A stretch of DNA of 64,000 nt from Lelliottia sp. JS-SCA-14 (GTDB lineage Bacteria > Pseudomonadota > Gammaproteobacteria > Enterobacterales > Enterobacteriaceae). Every line of letters starts with the position of its first letter. Positions within the stretch are counted from its first letter, which is position 1. The DNA is taken from the NCBI RefSeq assembly GCF_035593345.1, contig NZ_CP141606.1, positions 1,736,001 to 1,800,000 on the forward strand, written 5' to 3'. A model generated the notes under the pieces. The model was not told where the DNA came from. It worked only from the letters and a program-made list of their open reading frames with translations, and made no database searches. Both the position numbers and the translations under genes were made by a program. Below, piece after piece: positions 42,654 to 53,202 of this stretch.

Positions 42654-43280
42654 ATGAAAAAGATATCTTATGAACGGATCTATACATCCCAGGAATACCT
42701 CTCACCTTTGGGTGAAATCCACCATCGGGCTCTCTTTGGCGGATACACATTAGCCGTCGACGAAGCGGTCTTTGCAATGGTGTCTGATGGCGAACTCTAT
42801 CTGCGGGCGTGTGAGCAAAGCGCCCAGTACTGTGTAAAACAGTCCTCCTCCTTTTTAACCTTACTCAAACGGGGCAGACCGGTTCTGTTGAATTACTACC
42901 GCGTGGATGAAGGATTATGGCAGGACCGCGAAAGGCTGTTGCAGCTTTCAAGCTTTGCGCTCGAGGCAGCCCGGCATGAGCGTTACCAGCGGCATCAGCG
43001 GCGGCGACTCAAAGATTTGCCCAACCTGACGTTCCAGATTGAAATTCTCCTGTGTGAGGCGGGCGTCACCAGTGAAGCGATGTTACGGACGCTGGGGGCA
43101 GAAGCATGCTGGCTGAAAATCAGAGCCCTGAACCGGCACCTTGGCGTCAAAGTGTTGTTTGCACTGGCCGGGGCGATTGATGGGCTGCATGAGGCGGCGC
43201 TCCCGACGATCAGGCGTCGGGAGCTGATGGAGTGGTTTAACGCGCTTCCTGTACTGCCGGAAAATCATTCCGGTAAGTAG
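42654..43280 (+). CDS. sxy: Competence regulator Sxy/TfoX
   Basis: Sxy works with CRP to activate competence-type genes with CRP-S sites. ATG 42654 gives 208 residues beginning MKKISYERIYTSQEYLSPLG, close to the 209 of E. coli. The block VFAMVSDGELYLRACEQSAQ is strongly conserved. TfoX N- and C-terminal domains are both present, the second with LKDLPNLTF to the end. Upstream in-frame Met codons lie in the long leader. The 3' end overlaps convergent yccS by 44 bp. Confidence 0.92.
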   Translation: MKKISYERIYTSQEYLSPLGEIHHRALFGGYTLAVDEAVFAMVSDGELYLRACEQSAQYCVKQSSSFLTLLKRGRPVLLNYYRVDEGLWQDRERLLQLSSFALEAARHERYQRHQRRRLKDLPNLTFQIEILLCEAGVTSEAMLRTLGAEACWLKIRALNRHLGVKVLFALAGAIDGLHEAALPTIRRRELMEWFNALPVLPENHSGK

Positions 43281-45399
43281 CGATTTGCTGCTGCAGGCGG
43301 CAAATCTCAGGCAGAAGGGCGATGAGCAGACCGATTTGCTGGAGCACGAGCGGAGCCTTGGTGTCCGCACCGGGGTCGAAATGCGCAATACGCTGGCTAA
43401 GTTCATCTATTGCATTTCGCACGCGCGGCTCGTCGACCGGACGGTGATGGAGCGCATCATCGACGTAGCACACAGCATCATCCAGCAGTGCGAGGATGTT
43501 CGGATCGGTGAGCTGCTCGCGATGCGCACCCAATGTTGAAATGTAACTGGTGAAGGTGTGGTTCAGACACAGCAGGCGGAAAGCGACTTCACGAATTTCT
43601 GCGGTCGCGCGCGGCTCCGTTGACATGTTTGACACCACCGACGCCAGTTCCGCATCGCGATTATGGGCATCACGACGGGCAATGCGATAGGCCAGACGGT
43701 TGTCGCGGCCCTGATGATACTGCTCGAGGATCGCGTCCAGATAGCGGCAGTTGGCATTTATCGCCAGATCCAACGCGCGCGGCAGATTGCGAAAACGCCA
43801 GTCCGGCCAGATAAAGCTCACCGCAGCCCATGCGATGGCGCAACCAATCAGCGTGTCGATGATGCGTGGCAGAGCGACTTCGAATCCTTCGCCCAGCAGG
43901 TTGAAGCACAGTAACACCAGCAGGGTAATAAACATGGTCGCATGAGCATACTGGACATTACGAAAGGCGAAGAACAGCACGCCGGTAATGACGATCAGGA
44001 TGAGCTGACCTTCTACGGAAGGGACAAAATAGAGCACCGGCAGACCAATGGCGACACCGACGAGCGTGCCGATCACGCGCAGCGCCAGGCGATGGCGGGT
44101 GGCGTTGTAGTTTGGCTGGCAGACAAACAGGCTGGTGAGCAAAATCCAGTAGCCGTGGTGCAGGCCGGTGATCTGTATAAAGGCATAACCAACGCACAGG
44201 ACGGCGGACATCCTCACCGCATGGCGAAAGAGGGCAGACTCCGGCGTGAAATTGCGGCTCAAACGCAGCCACATATCCGCGAAGCCGTGCGGGCTGTCGT
44301 CCGCGAGCTGGTTTTCCGCTTCGTTACCCGGCATGGAGAGCGCCTGCTCAGACTGGATCGTCGCCAGTTGCGCATCGATGGCGCGCAGATTGTTCAGCAA
44401 GAACCCCAGGGCTTTCATCTGTTCTGGCGAGGTGCCGCTGGCCTGCACGCGATCGAGCGCCGCATCAAGATGGCTGAACGCCCGCTCGAAGCGAGGATCG
44501 TGCTGGTAAGGTGTTCGTAAGAGAATCGATCGCGCCAGCTGCTGGCATGCCTGGGACTGCATCGACAGCAGTCGCTGGAAGCGGAACATCACGTCGCTAT
44601 AGCGGAACTTCTCGCGCAGGGCGGCGTATTGTACATGCGACGAGCTGGCTCGCTCGTGAATATCCTGAGCCACAAAGTAATAATGCAGCGTTTGTCGGGT
44701 GCCGCGCTGACCGCGATCGCCGCGCAGACGCGTGAGTAGCGAGGCTTTGGTCTGATTCAGCGTGGTGACCAGCTGTCCGTTGGCCAGCGCCAGATCGTAA
44801 AGCGGGGCCTGGCTCTCTTCTTCGATGTCCGGGTCGAACAGCCGGGATTTGAGTTCCAGATAGTGCGCCAGCTGTTCATAGCTGCGCGCGAGATTGTCCT
44901 GTAGCGGACGAATCGGGAAGATCAGGTGCCCGGTCAGGGTCAGCAGGTTATACCAGATCGCCCCCACAAGCAGCAGAAGCGGCTGTTGATACCACTGGTC
45001 GTAAAGGGACACGCCCAGCATGGTGTAGATCGCAATCAGCAGTGCGCCAAAGGCGATAGTCGCGTAGCGCTGTCCCAGCCCGCCCAGCAGAATAAAGCCG
45101 GTGGTGGAGATCATCAGACCCAGGGCAAAAAGCCACGGCCAGGGGAAGAGCAACTCGACGGACGCTGAGGCGATGAAAAAACAGATCAGCGTAATCACCA
45201 GATTGCGCAGCCGTCCGGCCAGGCGATCGTCAAGGTCGGCCAGCGCTCCTGCCACCACGCCAAGGGTCAGCGGAATGGTCAGCTTAACCTCGCCGAGCCA
45301 CCAGGGCACGGCTGCCGCGCCGCAAAGCGCGATAAAAATCCTGACGTTATAGAGCCAGGCACTGTTCCATGTGTATCTGCGAAGCAACGGGCTTAGCAT
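43237..45399 (-). CDS. yccS: YccS, FUSC-family inner membrane protein
   Basis: YccS is an inner-membrane protein of the FUSC/YccS-YhfK family, related to AaeB-type exporters; no substrate is established. The 720 residues show two sets of about five to six hydrophobic helices (near 20-165 and 395-520) separated by soluble helical domains. The family pattern PYNATRHRLALRVIGTLVGV-like (here CQPNYNATRHRLALRVIGT) is clear. It follows yccF by 19 bp on the same strand and is probably cotranscribed. Confidence 0.92.
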   Translation of the reverse strand: MLSPLLRRYTWNSAWLYNVRIFIALCGAAAVPWWLGEVKLTIPLTLGVVAGALADLDDRLAGRLRNLVITLICFFIASASVELLFPWPWLFALGLMISTTGFILLGGLGQRYATIAFGALLIAIYTMLGVSLYDQWYQQPLLLLVGAIWYNLLTLTGHLIFPIRPLQDNLARSYEQLAHYLELKSRLFDPDIEEESQAPLYDLALANGQLVTTLNQTKASLLTRLRGDRGQRGTRQTLHYYFVAQDIHERASSSHVQYAALREKFRYSDVMFRFQRLLSMQSQACQQLARSILLRTPYQHDPRFERAFSHLDAALDRVQASGTSPEQMKALGFLLNNLRAIDAQLATIQSEQALSMPGNEAENQLADDSPHGFADMWLRLSRNFTPESALFRHAVRMSAVLCVGYAFIQITGLHHGYWILLTSLFVCQPNYNATRHRLALRVIGTLVGVAIGLPVLYFVPSVEGQLILIVITGVLFFAFRNVQYAHATMFITLLVLLCFNLLGEGFEVALPRIIDTLIGCAIAWAAVSFIWPDWRFRNLPRALDLAINANCRYLDAILEQYHQGRDNRLAYRIARRDAHNRDAELASVVSNMSTEPRATAEIREVAFRLLCLNHTFTSYISTLGAHREQLTDPNILALLDDAVCYVDDALHHRPVDEPRVRNAIDELSQRIAHFDPGADTKAPLVLQQIGLLIALLPEICRLQQQIATYRNDFPAVQEAR

Positions 45400-45418
45400 A
45401 GGGGCGGCGTATCCTTAG

Positions 45419-45865
45419 TTACTGAAAACGACGGCGGGCATTGGCTTCGCGCGCAGCCTGCGCGACTTCTACCGGCACCACGCGGCGACCGACGGGCCAC
45501 AGGGCAATCGCGGCGATCTTAAAGTTGGCGATCCCGACCGGGATCCCAATAATCGTAATGCACTGCGTGATCCCGACCGCGATGTGCATCAGGCACAGCC
45601 ACCAGCCGAAGAAGATTAGCCACAACATATTGAGCAGCGTTCCGCCCGTATTCATCAGGACGCTTTTGCTCTCCGGATTAAGTTCATCCACATGAACGGC
45701 TTCGTTGCCGTAGGGCACCAGGGAGAGTTTAGTGATCTCCCAGCACGAGCGCGTCAGGGGGAGCGTGAAGATCAGAACAATGCTGACCAGCGTGGCAAAT
45801 AGCCAGGAAAGGGTGGTGGCAAAACCGCCAAGGACAAAATTCAAAATATTCAGAACGGTACGCAT
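45419..45865 (-). CDS. yccF: YccF, small inner membrane protein
   Basis: YccF is a 148-residue inner-membrane protein of unknown function with the duplicated YccF domain (MRTVLNILNFVLGGFATTLSW, and later LWLIFFGWWLCLMHIAVGIT). About four hydrophobic segments are present, and the C-terminus is basic (REANARRRFQ). It precedes yccS as in E. coli and is divergent from helD. Confidence 0.92.
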   Translation of the reverse strand: MRTVLNILNFVLGGFATTLSWLFATLVSIVLIFTLPLTRSCWEITKLSLVPYGNEAVHVDELNPESKSVLMNTGGTLLNMLWLIFFGWWLCLMHIAVGITQCITIIGIPVGIANFKIAAIALWPVGRRVVPVEVAQAAREANARRRFQ

Positions 45866-45988
45866 AAAGCCTCACTTCCTTTCGATATGATTAAAGCCTG
45901 ATGATTGTAACGTTTTTTTAGGCTGGAGCACCTGAAAACTGGCGGTTAAACTAATGGGCAAACACTCTCTTCGTGGATCAGGCTGGAC

Positions 45989-48043
45989 ATGGAACTAAAA
46001 GCGACATCATTAGGCAAGCGCCTGGCGCAACATCCGTACGACAAGGTTGTCCTTCTTAACGCCGGAGTGAAAGTCTCCGGCGAACGCCACGAATATCTCA
46101 TTCCATTCAATCAGCTGTTGGCTATCCACTGCAAACGCGGCCTGGTGTGGGGCGAGCTGGAGTTTGTCCTGCCTGCCGATAAAGTTGTGCGTCTGCACGG
46201 GACCGAATGGGCCGAAACCCAGCGCTTCCACCATCATCTGAGCACACTCTGGCAGCAGTGGAGCGCGGAGATGAGTCAGGTGGCTGAACAGGTATTGCAG
46301 CAGGTTCTGGCGGATATCGCCCAGAGTCAGGCGCAAAAGAAATGGCTCACCCGCGCTCAGACCGCCGGAATGCAGCAGCGGATCCGCCAGGCGCTGACGG
46401 CGCTGCCGCTACCCTCGTCTCGTCTTGATGAGTTTGAAAACTGCCGCGAGCCGTGGCGCCAGTGCAAAGCCTGGCTGACGGATATCGACCAAAGCCGACT
46501 GGCGCATAACCAGGCCTGGACCGATGCCATGCTGGCGCAGCACGCCGAGTTTTTCCAGAATATCGAGTCCTCTCCGTTAAACCCGGCGCAGGCGCGCGCG
46601 GTGGTCAACGGGGAACATTCGCTGCTGGTGCTCGCGGGCGCAGGCAGCGGTAAAACCTCAGTGCTGGTGGCGCGAGCCGGATGGCTGCTCGCCCGCGGCG
46701 AAGCCACAGCCGACCAGATTCTGCTTCTGGCCTTTGGTCGTAAGGCCGCGCAGGAGATGGACGAGCGGATTCAAGAACGTTTACACACGCGGGATATCAG
46801 CGCGCGGACGTTCCATGCCCTGGCGCTGCACATTATCCAGCAGGGCAGCAAAAAAGTGCCGGTGATCAGCAAACTGGAAAACGACACTCAGGCCAGGCTT
46901 TCACTGTTTATCACCACCTGGCAACAGCAGTGCAGCGAGAAAAAGGCGCAGGCAAAAGGGTGGCGCCAGTGGCTGGAAGAGGAGCTGAACTGGACGGTGC
47001 CGGAAGGCAGTTTCTGGCAGGACGAGAAACTGGCGCGTCGCCTCGGCTCACGGCTCGATCGCTGGGTGAGCCTGATGCGCATGCACGGTGGCTCGCAGGC
47101 CGAGATGATTGAGAATGCGCCAGAAGAGGTGCGGGCGCTGTTTTCAAAACGCGTGAAGCTGATGGCTCCGCTGCTGAAAGCCTGGAAATCGACGCTGAAA
47201 GAGGAGAATGCCGTCGATTTCTCCGGGCTGATTCATCAGGCCATTATCATTCTCGAAAAAGGGCGCTTCGTCAGTCCGTGGAAACATATTCTGGTGGACG
47301 AATTTCAGGATATCTCCCCGCAGCGCGCCGCGCTGCTGGCGGCACTTCGCGCGCAGAACAAACACACTTCGCTCTTTACCGTGGGGGATGACTGGCAGGC
47401 GATTTACCGCTTTAGCGGCGCGCAACTGTCGCTGACCACCGCTTTCCATCACTATTTTGGCGAGGGCGATCGCAGCGATCTCGACACCACGTACCGCTTC
47501 AACTCCCGCATCGGTGAAATCGCCAACCGCTTTATCCAGCAGAACCCGCATCAACTGGTGAAACCGCTGAACAGCCTGTCTGCCGGGGATAAGAAAGCGG
47601 TGACGCTTTTGCCGCAGGATCAGCTGGAGGCGCTGCTGGACAAGATGAGCGGCTATGTGAAAGCGGAAGAACGAATTTTGGTGCTGGCGCGCTATCACCA
47701 CCTGAAACCGGCGATACTGGACAAAGCCGCCACCCGCTGGCCAAAGCTTACGCTCGACTTCACCACCATTCATGCCAGCAAAGGCCAGCAGGCAGATTAC
47801 GTGATTGTGCTTGGGCTGCAGGAGGGCAGTGACGGCTTCCCGGCCCCGGCGCGCGAATCGGTCATGGAGCAGGCACTGCTGCCGGTCGTGGAGGATTTCC
47901 CGGATGCGGAAGAGCGTCGTCTGCTCTACGTGGCCATTACCCGCGCACGTCATCGCGTCTGGCTGCTGTTCAACAAAGATGAACCGTCGCGCTTCGTGGA
48001 TATTCTGAAGAATATAGATGTGCCGGTGGCGAAAAAGCCTTAA
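45989..48043 (+). CDS. helD: DNA helicase IV
   Basis: HelD is a superfamily 1 ATP-dependent 3'-5' DNA helicase. The 684 residues match E. coli in length. An N-terminal region of about 190 residues precedes the UvrD-like core. Motif I is AGAGSGKTS near residue 216, motif II is VDEFQDISPQ near 435, motif III is VGDDWQAIYRFSG, and motifs V-VI are TIHASKGQQADYVIVLGL and RRLLYVAITRAR. It is divergent from yccF, and a REP unit follows. Confidence 0.96.
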   Translation: MELKATSLGKRLAQHPYDKVVLLNAGVKVSGERHEYLIPFNQLLAIHCKRGLVWGELEFVLPADKVVRLHGTEWAETQRFHHHLSTLWQQWSAEMSQVAEQVLQQVLADIAQSQAQKKWLTRAQTAGMQQRIRQALTALPLPSSRLDEFENCREPWRQCKAWLTDIDQSRLAHNQAWTDAMLAQHAEFFQNIESSPLNPAQARAVVNGEHSLLVLAGAGSGKTSVLVARAGWLLARGEATADQILLLAFGRKAAQEMDERIQERLHTRDISARTFHALALHIIQQGSKKVPVISKLENDTQARLSLFITTWQQQCSEKKAQAKGWRQWLEEELNWTVPEGSFWQDEKLARRLGSRLDRWVSLMRMHGGSQAEMIENAPEEVRALFSKRVKLMAPLLKAWKSTLKEENAVDFSGLIHQAIIILEKGRFVSPWKHILVDEFQDISPQRAALLAALRAQNKHTSLFTVGDDWQAIYRFSGAQLSLTTAFHHYFGEGDRSDLDTTYRFNSRIGEIANRFIQQNPHQLVKPLNSLSAGDKKAVTLLPQDQLEALLDKMSGYVKAEERILVLARYHHLKPAILDKAATRWPKLTLDFTTIHASKGQQADYVIVLGLQEGSDGFPAPARESVMEQALLPVVEDFPDAEERRLLYVAITRARHRVWLLFNKDEPSRFVDILKNIDVPVAKKP

Positions 48044-48050
48044 AGATTAA

Positions 48051-48080
48051 TGCCGGGTCAGGCGAAGTCGCCGCCCGGCA
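48051..48080. repeat. REP palindromic unit between helD and mgsA
   Basis: TGCCGGG (48051-48057) pairs with CCCGGCA (48074-48080) around TCAGGCGAAGTCGCCG. It lies between the two convergent stops and is the only structured element there. Confidence 0.75.
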
Positions 48081-48087
48081 TAAACGC

Positions 48088-48546
48088 TTACTTCAGCCTT
48101 TCTGCCAGATAGCGCGGATAATCCGGAATCAGGATCTCAATCGGCGCGTTGAACTGCGGCGACTCGATAATAAAGTCGGCGGTAGAGAGGTTAGTGGCAA
48201 CTGGAATATTCCACACGGTCGCGAGGCGCAGCAACGCCTTCACATCCGGATCGTGCGGCACCGCGTTCAGCGGGTCCCAGAAGAAAATCAGCACATCAAT
48301 TTTCCCTTCCGAAATCTGCGCGCCCACCTGCTGATCGCCGCCCAACGGGCCGCTCAGCATGGCATTCACTTCCAGCCCGGTTTCACGCTGGATCAGATTT
48401 CCGGTGGTGCCGGTTGCAGAGAGATTGTGTTTTTCCAGCAGAGCCTGGTGGCGCTGAACCCAGTTCAGCAGCATTTGTTTACAGTGATCGTGCGCGACCA
48501 GCGCGATGTGTTTGCGCTCCGGCAGGGTACGTGTTGTCAGTTCCAT
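48088..48546 (-). CDS. mgsA: Methylglyoxal synthase
   Basis: MgsA converts dihydroxyacetone phosphate to methylglyoxal and phosphate, a bypass of lower glycolysis under sugar-phosphate stress. The 152 residues match E. coli. [16 protein letters not shown] near residue 15 and LSATGTTGN near 45 form the phosphate site. The catalytic Asp lies in [14 protein letters not shown]. It lies 86 bp downstream of yccT on the same strand. The detoxifying GloC is encoded at 12.5 kb. Confidence 0.96.
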   Translation of the reverse strand: MELTTRTLPERKHIALVAHDHCKQMLLNWVQRHQALLEKHNLSATGTTGNLIQRETGLEVNAMLSGPLGGDQQVGAQISEGKIDVLIFFWDPLNAVPHDPDVKALLRLATVWNIPVATNLSTADFIIESPQFNAPIEILIPDYPRYLAERLK

Positions 48547-48632
48547 AATCTTTTCCGTCAGGTTCAGGTTAACTGGCTACACGATGACGGGAACCGCCTG
48601 ACGCTGCAAGAGAAAGGGCGAAAAAATGTGGC

Positions 48633-49295
48633 TCAGGACGAAGGTTGTTGCTTCGCCCACTGTAAAAATCGCGTGCGGGTGTCGGGATCGGCCTGCTGGA
48701 ACCAGAATTTGAGGCGCTGCTCGGTCAGCGTCTGCGACTGCGGGGGGATCACATCCAGCTCAGACACGCCGGACAGCAGCGTGCTGTCATCTGCCATCAT
48801 GGTGGCAAACTTGGGCAACGACGCGGTTTTGCCCGCTTTGTTATAGCGTTCCGTGTCCGCTTCGTAATCCAGCCCTTTCGGGGTTTTGGTCAGTGCCAGA
48901 ATGTCCAGTTTTACCGGAATGGGCATCGCATCGCCGTCCAGTAGCTCCAGTTTTGGCGCGGCTTCAAAGGTTTCGGACTCTTTTTCCGTCTCCAGCCGCG
49001 GCAGATTAAAATTCACCTGGCTGATTTTCTGCGTGTTAAAGCTCACCACCAGCGGCGGGGAGATGTAGAGGCGCTGCTCGTGGTTGGAGAGGCGAATGTT
49101 TTTTTCGATGCGAAAGACAATCTGATGCGGCCCGTTATCCAGTTCGATGCTGTCCGCGCCGCGCAGCAGCGAACTGGAGACTTTTTTGCCGTCGAGGACC
49201 AGCAAATCAATGTCCGTGGATAATCGCAGCGTTGTGGCATAAACGCAGACCGGCATCAATAATGCAATCACAGCAGAGGCAATGCCGGTCTTCAT
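48633..49295 (-). CDS. yccT: YccT, exported DUF2057 protein
   Basis: YccT is a 220-residue periplasmic protein of the DUF2057 family. It starts with a signal peptide ([20 protein letters not shown], before TTLRLS). The family has no firm biochemical role; in E. coli it has been connected with curli and c-di-GMP-related phenotypes. The length matches E. coli. It is followed by mgsA and is divergent from yccU. Confidence 0.9.
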   Translation of the reverse strand: MKTGIASAVIALLMPVCVYATTLRLSTDIDLLVLDGKKVSSSLLRGADSIELDNGPHQIVFRIEKNIRLSNHEQRLYISPPLVVSFNTQKISQVNFNLPRLETEKESETFEAAPKLELLDGDAMPIPVKLDILALTKTPKGLDYEADTERYNKAGKTASLPKFATMMADDSTLLSGVSELDVIPPQSQTLTEQRLKFWFQQADPDTRTRFLQWAKQQPSS

Positions 49296-49432
49296 AAGGC
49301 GCTCCTGTCGAAAATACTTTCGTCGTAATAATGTATCTAAATTTTTCGATAAACACGTTTACTAACATATAGACATATTCCAGGGTTTTGCCCTCATACA
49401 GATGTATGGGATGAATGGTTGCCTGAAGGGCT

Positions 49433-49882
49433 TTGGCGTACACTTTAAAAAAAGCCAGGAGAAACACCAAGAAAGAGAACGAGATTATCGCCATTCTGAC
49501 CTCGACCCGTACCATCGCGCTGGTGGGCGCGAGTGATAAACCCGATCGTCCCGGCTATCGCGTAATGAAATATCTTCTCGACCAGGGCTATCACGTGATC
49601 CCGGTTTCACCGAAGGTGGCGGGTAAAACGCTGCTGGGGCAACAGGGCTACGCAACGCTTGCCGATGTGCCTGAGAAAGTCGACATGGTGGATGTGTTCC
49701 GTAACTCAGAGGCGGCCTGGGGCGTGGCGCAAGAGGCGATAGCGATTGGGGCGAAAACCCTGTGGATGCAGCTTGGCGTGATTAACGAACAGGCGGCCGT
49801 TCTGGCGCGCGATGCCGGGTTAAACGTGGTGATGGATCGCTGTCCGGCGATTGATATCCCGCGACTGGGTCTGGCGAAGTAA
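49433..49882 (+). CDS. yccU: YccU, CoA-binding Rossmann protein with altered start
   Basis: YccU is a small CoA-binding protein (Rossmann fold, VGASDKPDRPGYRVMKYLL) of unknown role. From KENEIIAIL onward the sequence matches the 137-residue E. coli protein. The codon aligned with the E. coli ATG (49469-49471) reads AAG, although AGGAGA sits at the right distance before it. No ATG lies upstream in frame. TTG 49433 would give 149 residues but has a poor ribosome site; the next in-frame ATG would remove most of the nucleotide-binding start. The body is intact to the stop and a terminator follows, so the start needs checking. Confidence 0.8.
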   Translation: MAYTLKKARRNTKKENEIIAILTSTRTIALVGASDKPDRPGYRVMKYLLDQGYHVIPVSPKVAGKTLLGQQGYATLADVPEKVDMVDVFRNSEAAWGVAQEAIAIGAKTLWMQLGVINEQAAVLARDAGLNVVMDRCPAIDIPRLGLAK

Positions 49883-49883
49883 T

Positions 49884-49910
49884 AAAAAAGCCCGATTGAA
49901 TCGGGCTTTG
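49884..49910. terminator. Bidirectional terminator between yccU and hspQ
   Basis: AAAGCCCGATT and AATCGGGCTTT form a perfect stem with a 1-base loop. An A-run precedes it, so it can serve both convergent genes. Confidence 0.85.
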
Positions 49911-49918
49911 TTATTTAG

Positions 49919-50296
<378 letters not shown>

Positions 50297-51487
50297 CTAC
50301 ATGACGCGACAGGCAAACCCTTTCAGATACAGCCCTTCCGGATAGGTAGCGATCACCGGGTGATCGGCCGCCTGACGGAACTGCTCTATAAATTGTACAT
50401 CACGGCCCGCATCTACAGCGGCATCTGCGATCAGTTTCTGAAATAAATCGGTGGTCATCAGGCCAGAGCAGGAGAACGTCAGCAAAATCCCGCCAGGATT
50501 GAGCAGCTGGATGGCGAGCATGTTGATATCTTTATAGCCACGGCAGGCGCCCATCAACTGGCTTTTATTTTCGACAAACTTCGGCGGGTCCATCACGATC
50601 ACGTCGAATGTTTCGCCCTGGTCGCGATATTTACGCAGCAGTTTGAACACGTCGTCGCGGACAAATTCGGCTTTGCTCAGATCCAGCTTGTTCAGCTCGA
50701 CGTTCTGTTTCGCCACGTCCAGCGCTTCCTGAGAGGTATCGACGCTGACGACCTGGCTGCAACCGCCCATCAGCGCGGAAACGGCAAAACCGCCGGTGTA
50801 GGAGAAGCAGTTCAGCACGCGTTTGTTCTTCACGTACTGACGCGTCGCCAGGCGGCTGTCGCGCTGATCGAGGTAATAGCCGGTTTTGTGGCCACCCTGA
50901 ATATCGACGTACAGCTTCATGCCGTGCTCTTCAATCGGCAGCAGGGCAGGCGGCAGTTCGCCGGTGACCAGGCCTTGCGTCAACTCCATGCCCTCTTTTT
51001 TACGTACCGCGACGTCGCTGCGATCGTAAATGGCGCATTCCGGATACAGGGTTTGCAGCGCGCTGATTAACGCCGCGCGCTGATATTCTGCGCCCGCGCT
51101 CAGCAACTGAAGCACCATGAAGTTGCCGAAGCGGTCGATGGTCACGCCCGGCAGACCGTCGGACTCACCGGCGATCAAACGATAGCTGTCCAGCCCGTCG
51201 CGTTTCGCCAGCCAGTCACGCCACTCCTGCGCCCGCTGTAAACGGCGGGTGAAGAAGGCGATGTCGATGGTTTCGTCTTTATCGAAGCTCCAGACGCGCG
51301 CGCGGATCTGGGAGGCAGGCGAGTATGCGCCGCGAGCTAACCATTTCCCCTGATGGTCAACGATATCGATGGTTTCACCGAGGCTGGCTTTCCCTTCCAT
51401 GCGGGCAACTGCGCCGGAAAAGACCCAGGGATGGCGGCGCAGTAATGATTTTTCGCGCCCTTTGGCTAACACTAAACGTACACTCAT
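50297..51487 (-). CDS. rlmI: 23S rRNA m5C1962 methyltransferase RlmI
   Basis: RlmI (YccW) methylates C1962 of 23S rRNA with S-adenosylmethionine. The 396 residues match E. coli. An N-terminal PUA domain ([20 protein letters not shown]) is followed by an EEHGM linker and the methyltransferase core. [19 protein letters not shown] near residue 223 binds the cofactor, and [11 protein letters not shown] near 294 is the catalytic region. It is divergent from yccX. Confidence 0.95.
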   Translation of the reverse strand: MSVRLVLAKGREKSLLRRHPWVFSGAVARMEGKASLGETIDIVDHQGKWLARGAYSPASQIRARVWSFDKDETIDIAFFTRRLQRAQEWRDWLAKRDGLDSYRLIAGESDGLPGVTIDRFGNFMVLQLLSAGAEYQRAALISALQTLYPECAIYDRSDVAVRKKEGMELTQGLVTGELPPALLPIEEHGMKLYVDIQGGHKTGYYLDQRDSRLATRQYVKNKRVLNCFSYTGGFAVSALMGGCSQVVSVDTSQEALDVAKQNVELNKLDLSKAEFVRDDVFKLLRKYRDQGETFDVIVMDPPKFVENKSQLMGACRGYKDINMLAIQLLNPGGILLTFSCSGLMTTDLFQKLIADAAVDAGRDVQFIEQFRQAADHPVIATYPEGLYLKGFACRVM

Positions 51488-51581
51488 AATTTGCTATTCT
51501 GTTGATTCAATGAATTGGCGGCCATTTTCCCGAGTTCAGTGGGGAAATGCAACGCGCCAGACAGGATTAAGGGGAACGATG

Positions 51582-51863
51582 ATGTCAAAAGTCTGCACAA
51601 TCGCCTGGGTTCACGGCACCGTTCAGGGCGTCGGGTTTCGCTACAGTACGCAGCGCGAAGCGTTACAGCTCGGGCTGACGGGCTACGCGCGTAACAGGGA
51701 TGACGGCAGCGTCGAGGTGGTGGCCTGCGGCGACGCTGAACAGGTCGAAAAACTGGTCGCCTGGCTGAAAGCGGGTGGGCCACGTAGCGCGCGGGTTGAA
51801 AAGGTCTTAACCGAACCGCATCAACCCGGCCGCGAATATGTGAATTTCGGTATTCGCTATTAA
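51582..51863 (+). CDS. yccX: Acylphosphatase YccX
   Basis: YccX hydrolyses acyl phosphates such as acetyl phosphate. The 93 residues carry the acylphosphatase signature VQGVGFRY (catalytic Arg near residue 21) and [13 protein letters not shown] with the catalytic Asn. ATG 51582 has AAGGGG about 8 bp upstream; an adjacent in-frame ATG at 51579 is equally possible in principle. The stop overlaps convergent tusE by 4 bp. Confidence 0.94.
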   Translation: MSKVCTIAWVHGTVQGVGFRYSTQREALQLGLTGYARNRDDGSVEVVACGDAEQVEKLVAWLKAGGPRSARVEKVLTEPHQPGREYVNFGIRY

Positions 51864-52189
51864 ATGCACTTCACGGGCTTCGGCAGTCCCGCGATTTTAG
51901 TCGCCTGCTTGGCCGGGCCTTTCGGGAACAGGCGATACAGATAGCGGCTGTTGCCTTTCTCTTCGCCAAACTTATTGGCCATCGCTTTCACCAGCATACG
52001 GATGGCTGGGGAAGTGTTGAATTCCAGATAGAAGTCGCGGACAAAACGCACCACTTCCCAGTGTTCTGGCGTCAGGGTAATCGCCTCTTTCTCGGCAATC
52101 ACCTCGGCAAGCCCTTCGCTCCACTGGCTGCTCTCTTTCAGATAGCCGTCGTTATCGGTCTCTATCTCTTTACCTTCAAAGCTCAACAT
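51860..52189 (-). CDS. tusE: Sulfur relay protein TusE
   Basis: TusE (YccK) takes persulfide sulfur from TusBCD and passes it with MnmA to make 2-thiouridine in tRNA. ATG 52189 gives 109 residues starting [12 protein letters not shown], the E. coli length; another ATG lies two codons upstream at 52195. The C-terminal half [20 protein letters not shown] is nearly invariant. The catalytic Cys is the penultimate residue (PVKCI). Confidence 0.95.
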   Translation of the reverse strand: MLSFEGKEIETDNDGYLKESSQWSEGLAEVIAEKEAITLTPEHWEVVRFVRDFYLEFNTSPAIRMLVKAMANKFGEEKGNSRYLYRLFPKGPAKQATKIAGLPKPVKCI

Positions 52190-52236
52190 AGTCATTCACA
52201 CGTCAATCGAAAACCCGCGCAGTGTACCAAAAAACA

Positions 52237-52258
52237 AAGCCCCGCATAAGCGGGGCTT
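52237..52258 (-). terminator. Terminator of yccA
   Basis: AAGCCCCG and CGGGGCTT form an 8-bp stem around CATAAG. Read on the minus strand it is followed by TGTTTTTT. Confidence 0.85.
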
Positions 52259-52276
52259 GATTCGAAGCACTGTCTG

Positions 52277-52936
52277 TTAATCGCGGCTGGCGAAGCCCAG
52301 GATGCTCAACAGGCTGACGAAGATGTTGTACAGCGACACATACAGGCTCACGGTAGCGCGGATGTAGTTCGTTTCACCGCCGTGAATGATGTTGCTGGTC
52401 TCATACAGGATCGCGCCGGTGGAGATCAGGATGAACACCGCGCTAATCGCCAGGTGCAGGGCAGGCAGCTGCAGGAAGATGTTTGCCACCATTCCGAGCA
52501 GTACTACCACGATACCCGCCATCAGCATCCCGCCGAGGAAAGACATATCTTTGCGCGTCGTCAGGACGTAAGCGGAGCAGCAGAAGAACACTAATGCCGT
52601 ACCACCCAGCGCCAGGCCGATGAGATCGCCCATGCCAGCAGACAGGTAAGCGTTCAGCATTGGCCCCAGGATGTAGCCCAGGAAGCCGGTGAAGGCGAAC
52701 GCAGACAAAATACCAATCGGTTTGTCAGCGGTTTTGTAGGTCAGGAACATCAGACCATACATACCGACCAGCGTCAGAATCAGACCCGGAGACGGCAGCA
52801 TCAGCACGGTGCTGGCCGTCGCGGTGATCGCCGAAAACGCCAGCGTCAGGCTGAGCATGAAATAGGTGTTGCGCAGCACTTTGTGGGTGCTGAGTAGCGA
52901 TGTGCGGTCGCGTGAAGAAATAATAATACGATCCAT
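52277..52936 (-). CDS. yccA: FtsH modulator YccA (BAX inhibitor-1 family)
   Basis: YccA is a seven-helix inner-membrane protein of the BAX inhibitor-1/LFG family. In E. coli it is a substrate and modulator of FtsH and protects SecY in jammed translocons. The 219 residues match E. coli. Seven hydrophobic segments run from residue 24 to the end, with [20 protein letters not shown] first. Synteny with E. coli on the left side ends here; an OppA-like gene lies between yccA and serT. Confidence 0.95.
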   Translation of the reverse strand: MDRIIISSRDRTSLLSTHKVLRNTYFMLSLTLAFSAITATASTVLMLPSPGLILTLVGMYGLMFLTYKTADKPIGILSAFAFTGFLGYILGPMLNAYLSAGMGDLIGLALGGTALVFFCCSAYVLTTRKDMSFLGGMLMAGIVVVLLGMVANIFLQLPALHLAISAVFILISTGAILYETSNIIHGGETNYIRATVSLYVSLYNIFVSLLSILGFASRD

Positions 52937-53202
52937 GAGTCACTCTCTTATGACAGATGTAATTAACGGCAAGAATAGGAAAGGTCTTGCCAGTTACAAA
53001 GTGGTTTTACCCATCTTTACTCAGCCGGTTAGGGCCCGCGCTGGTGCTTTGTTTCAAAGAAATCCATTTCAACAGAATGAATATCGGTTTGATGAATTTA
53101 ATCAGATCAACATCTTATAGGTTACTGAAAAATATTGCCTTATTAATCTTTGAGCGCTAAGAGTGAATACGCATCGTCAAAAACCCACAATAAGGCGAAA
53201 CA

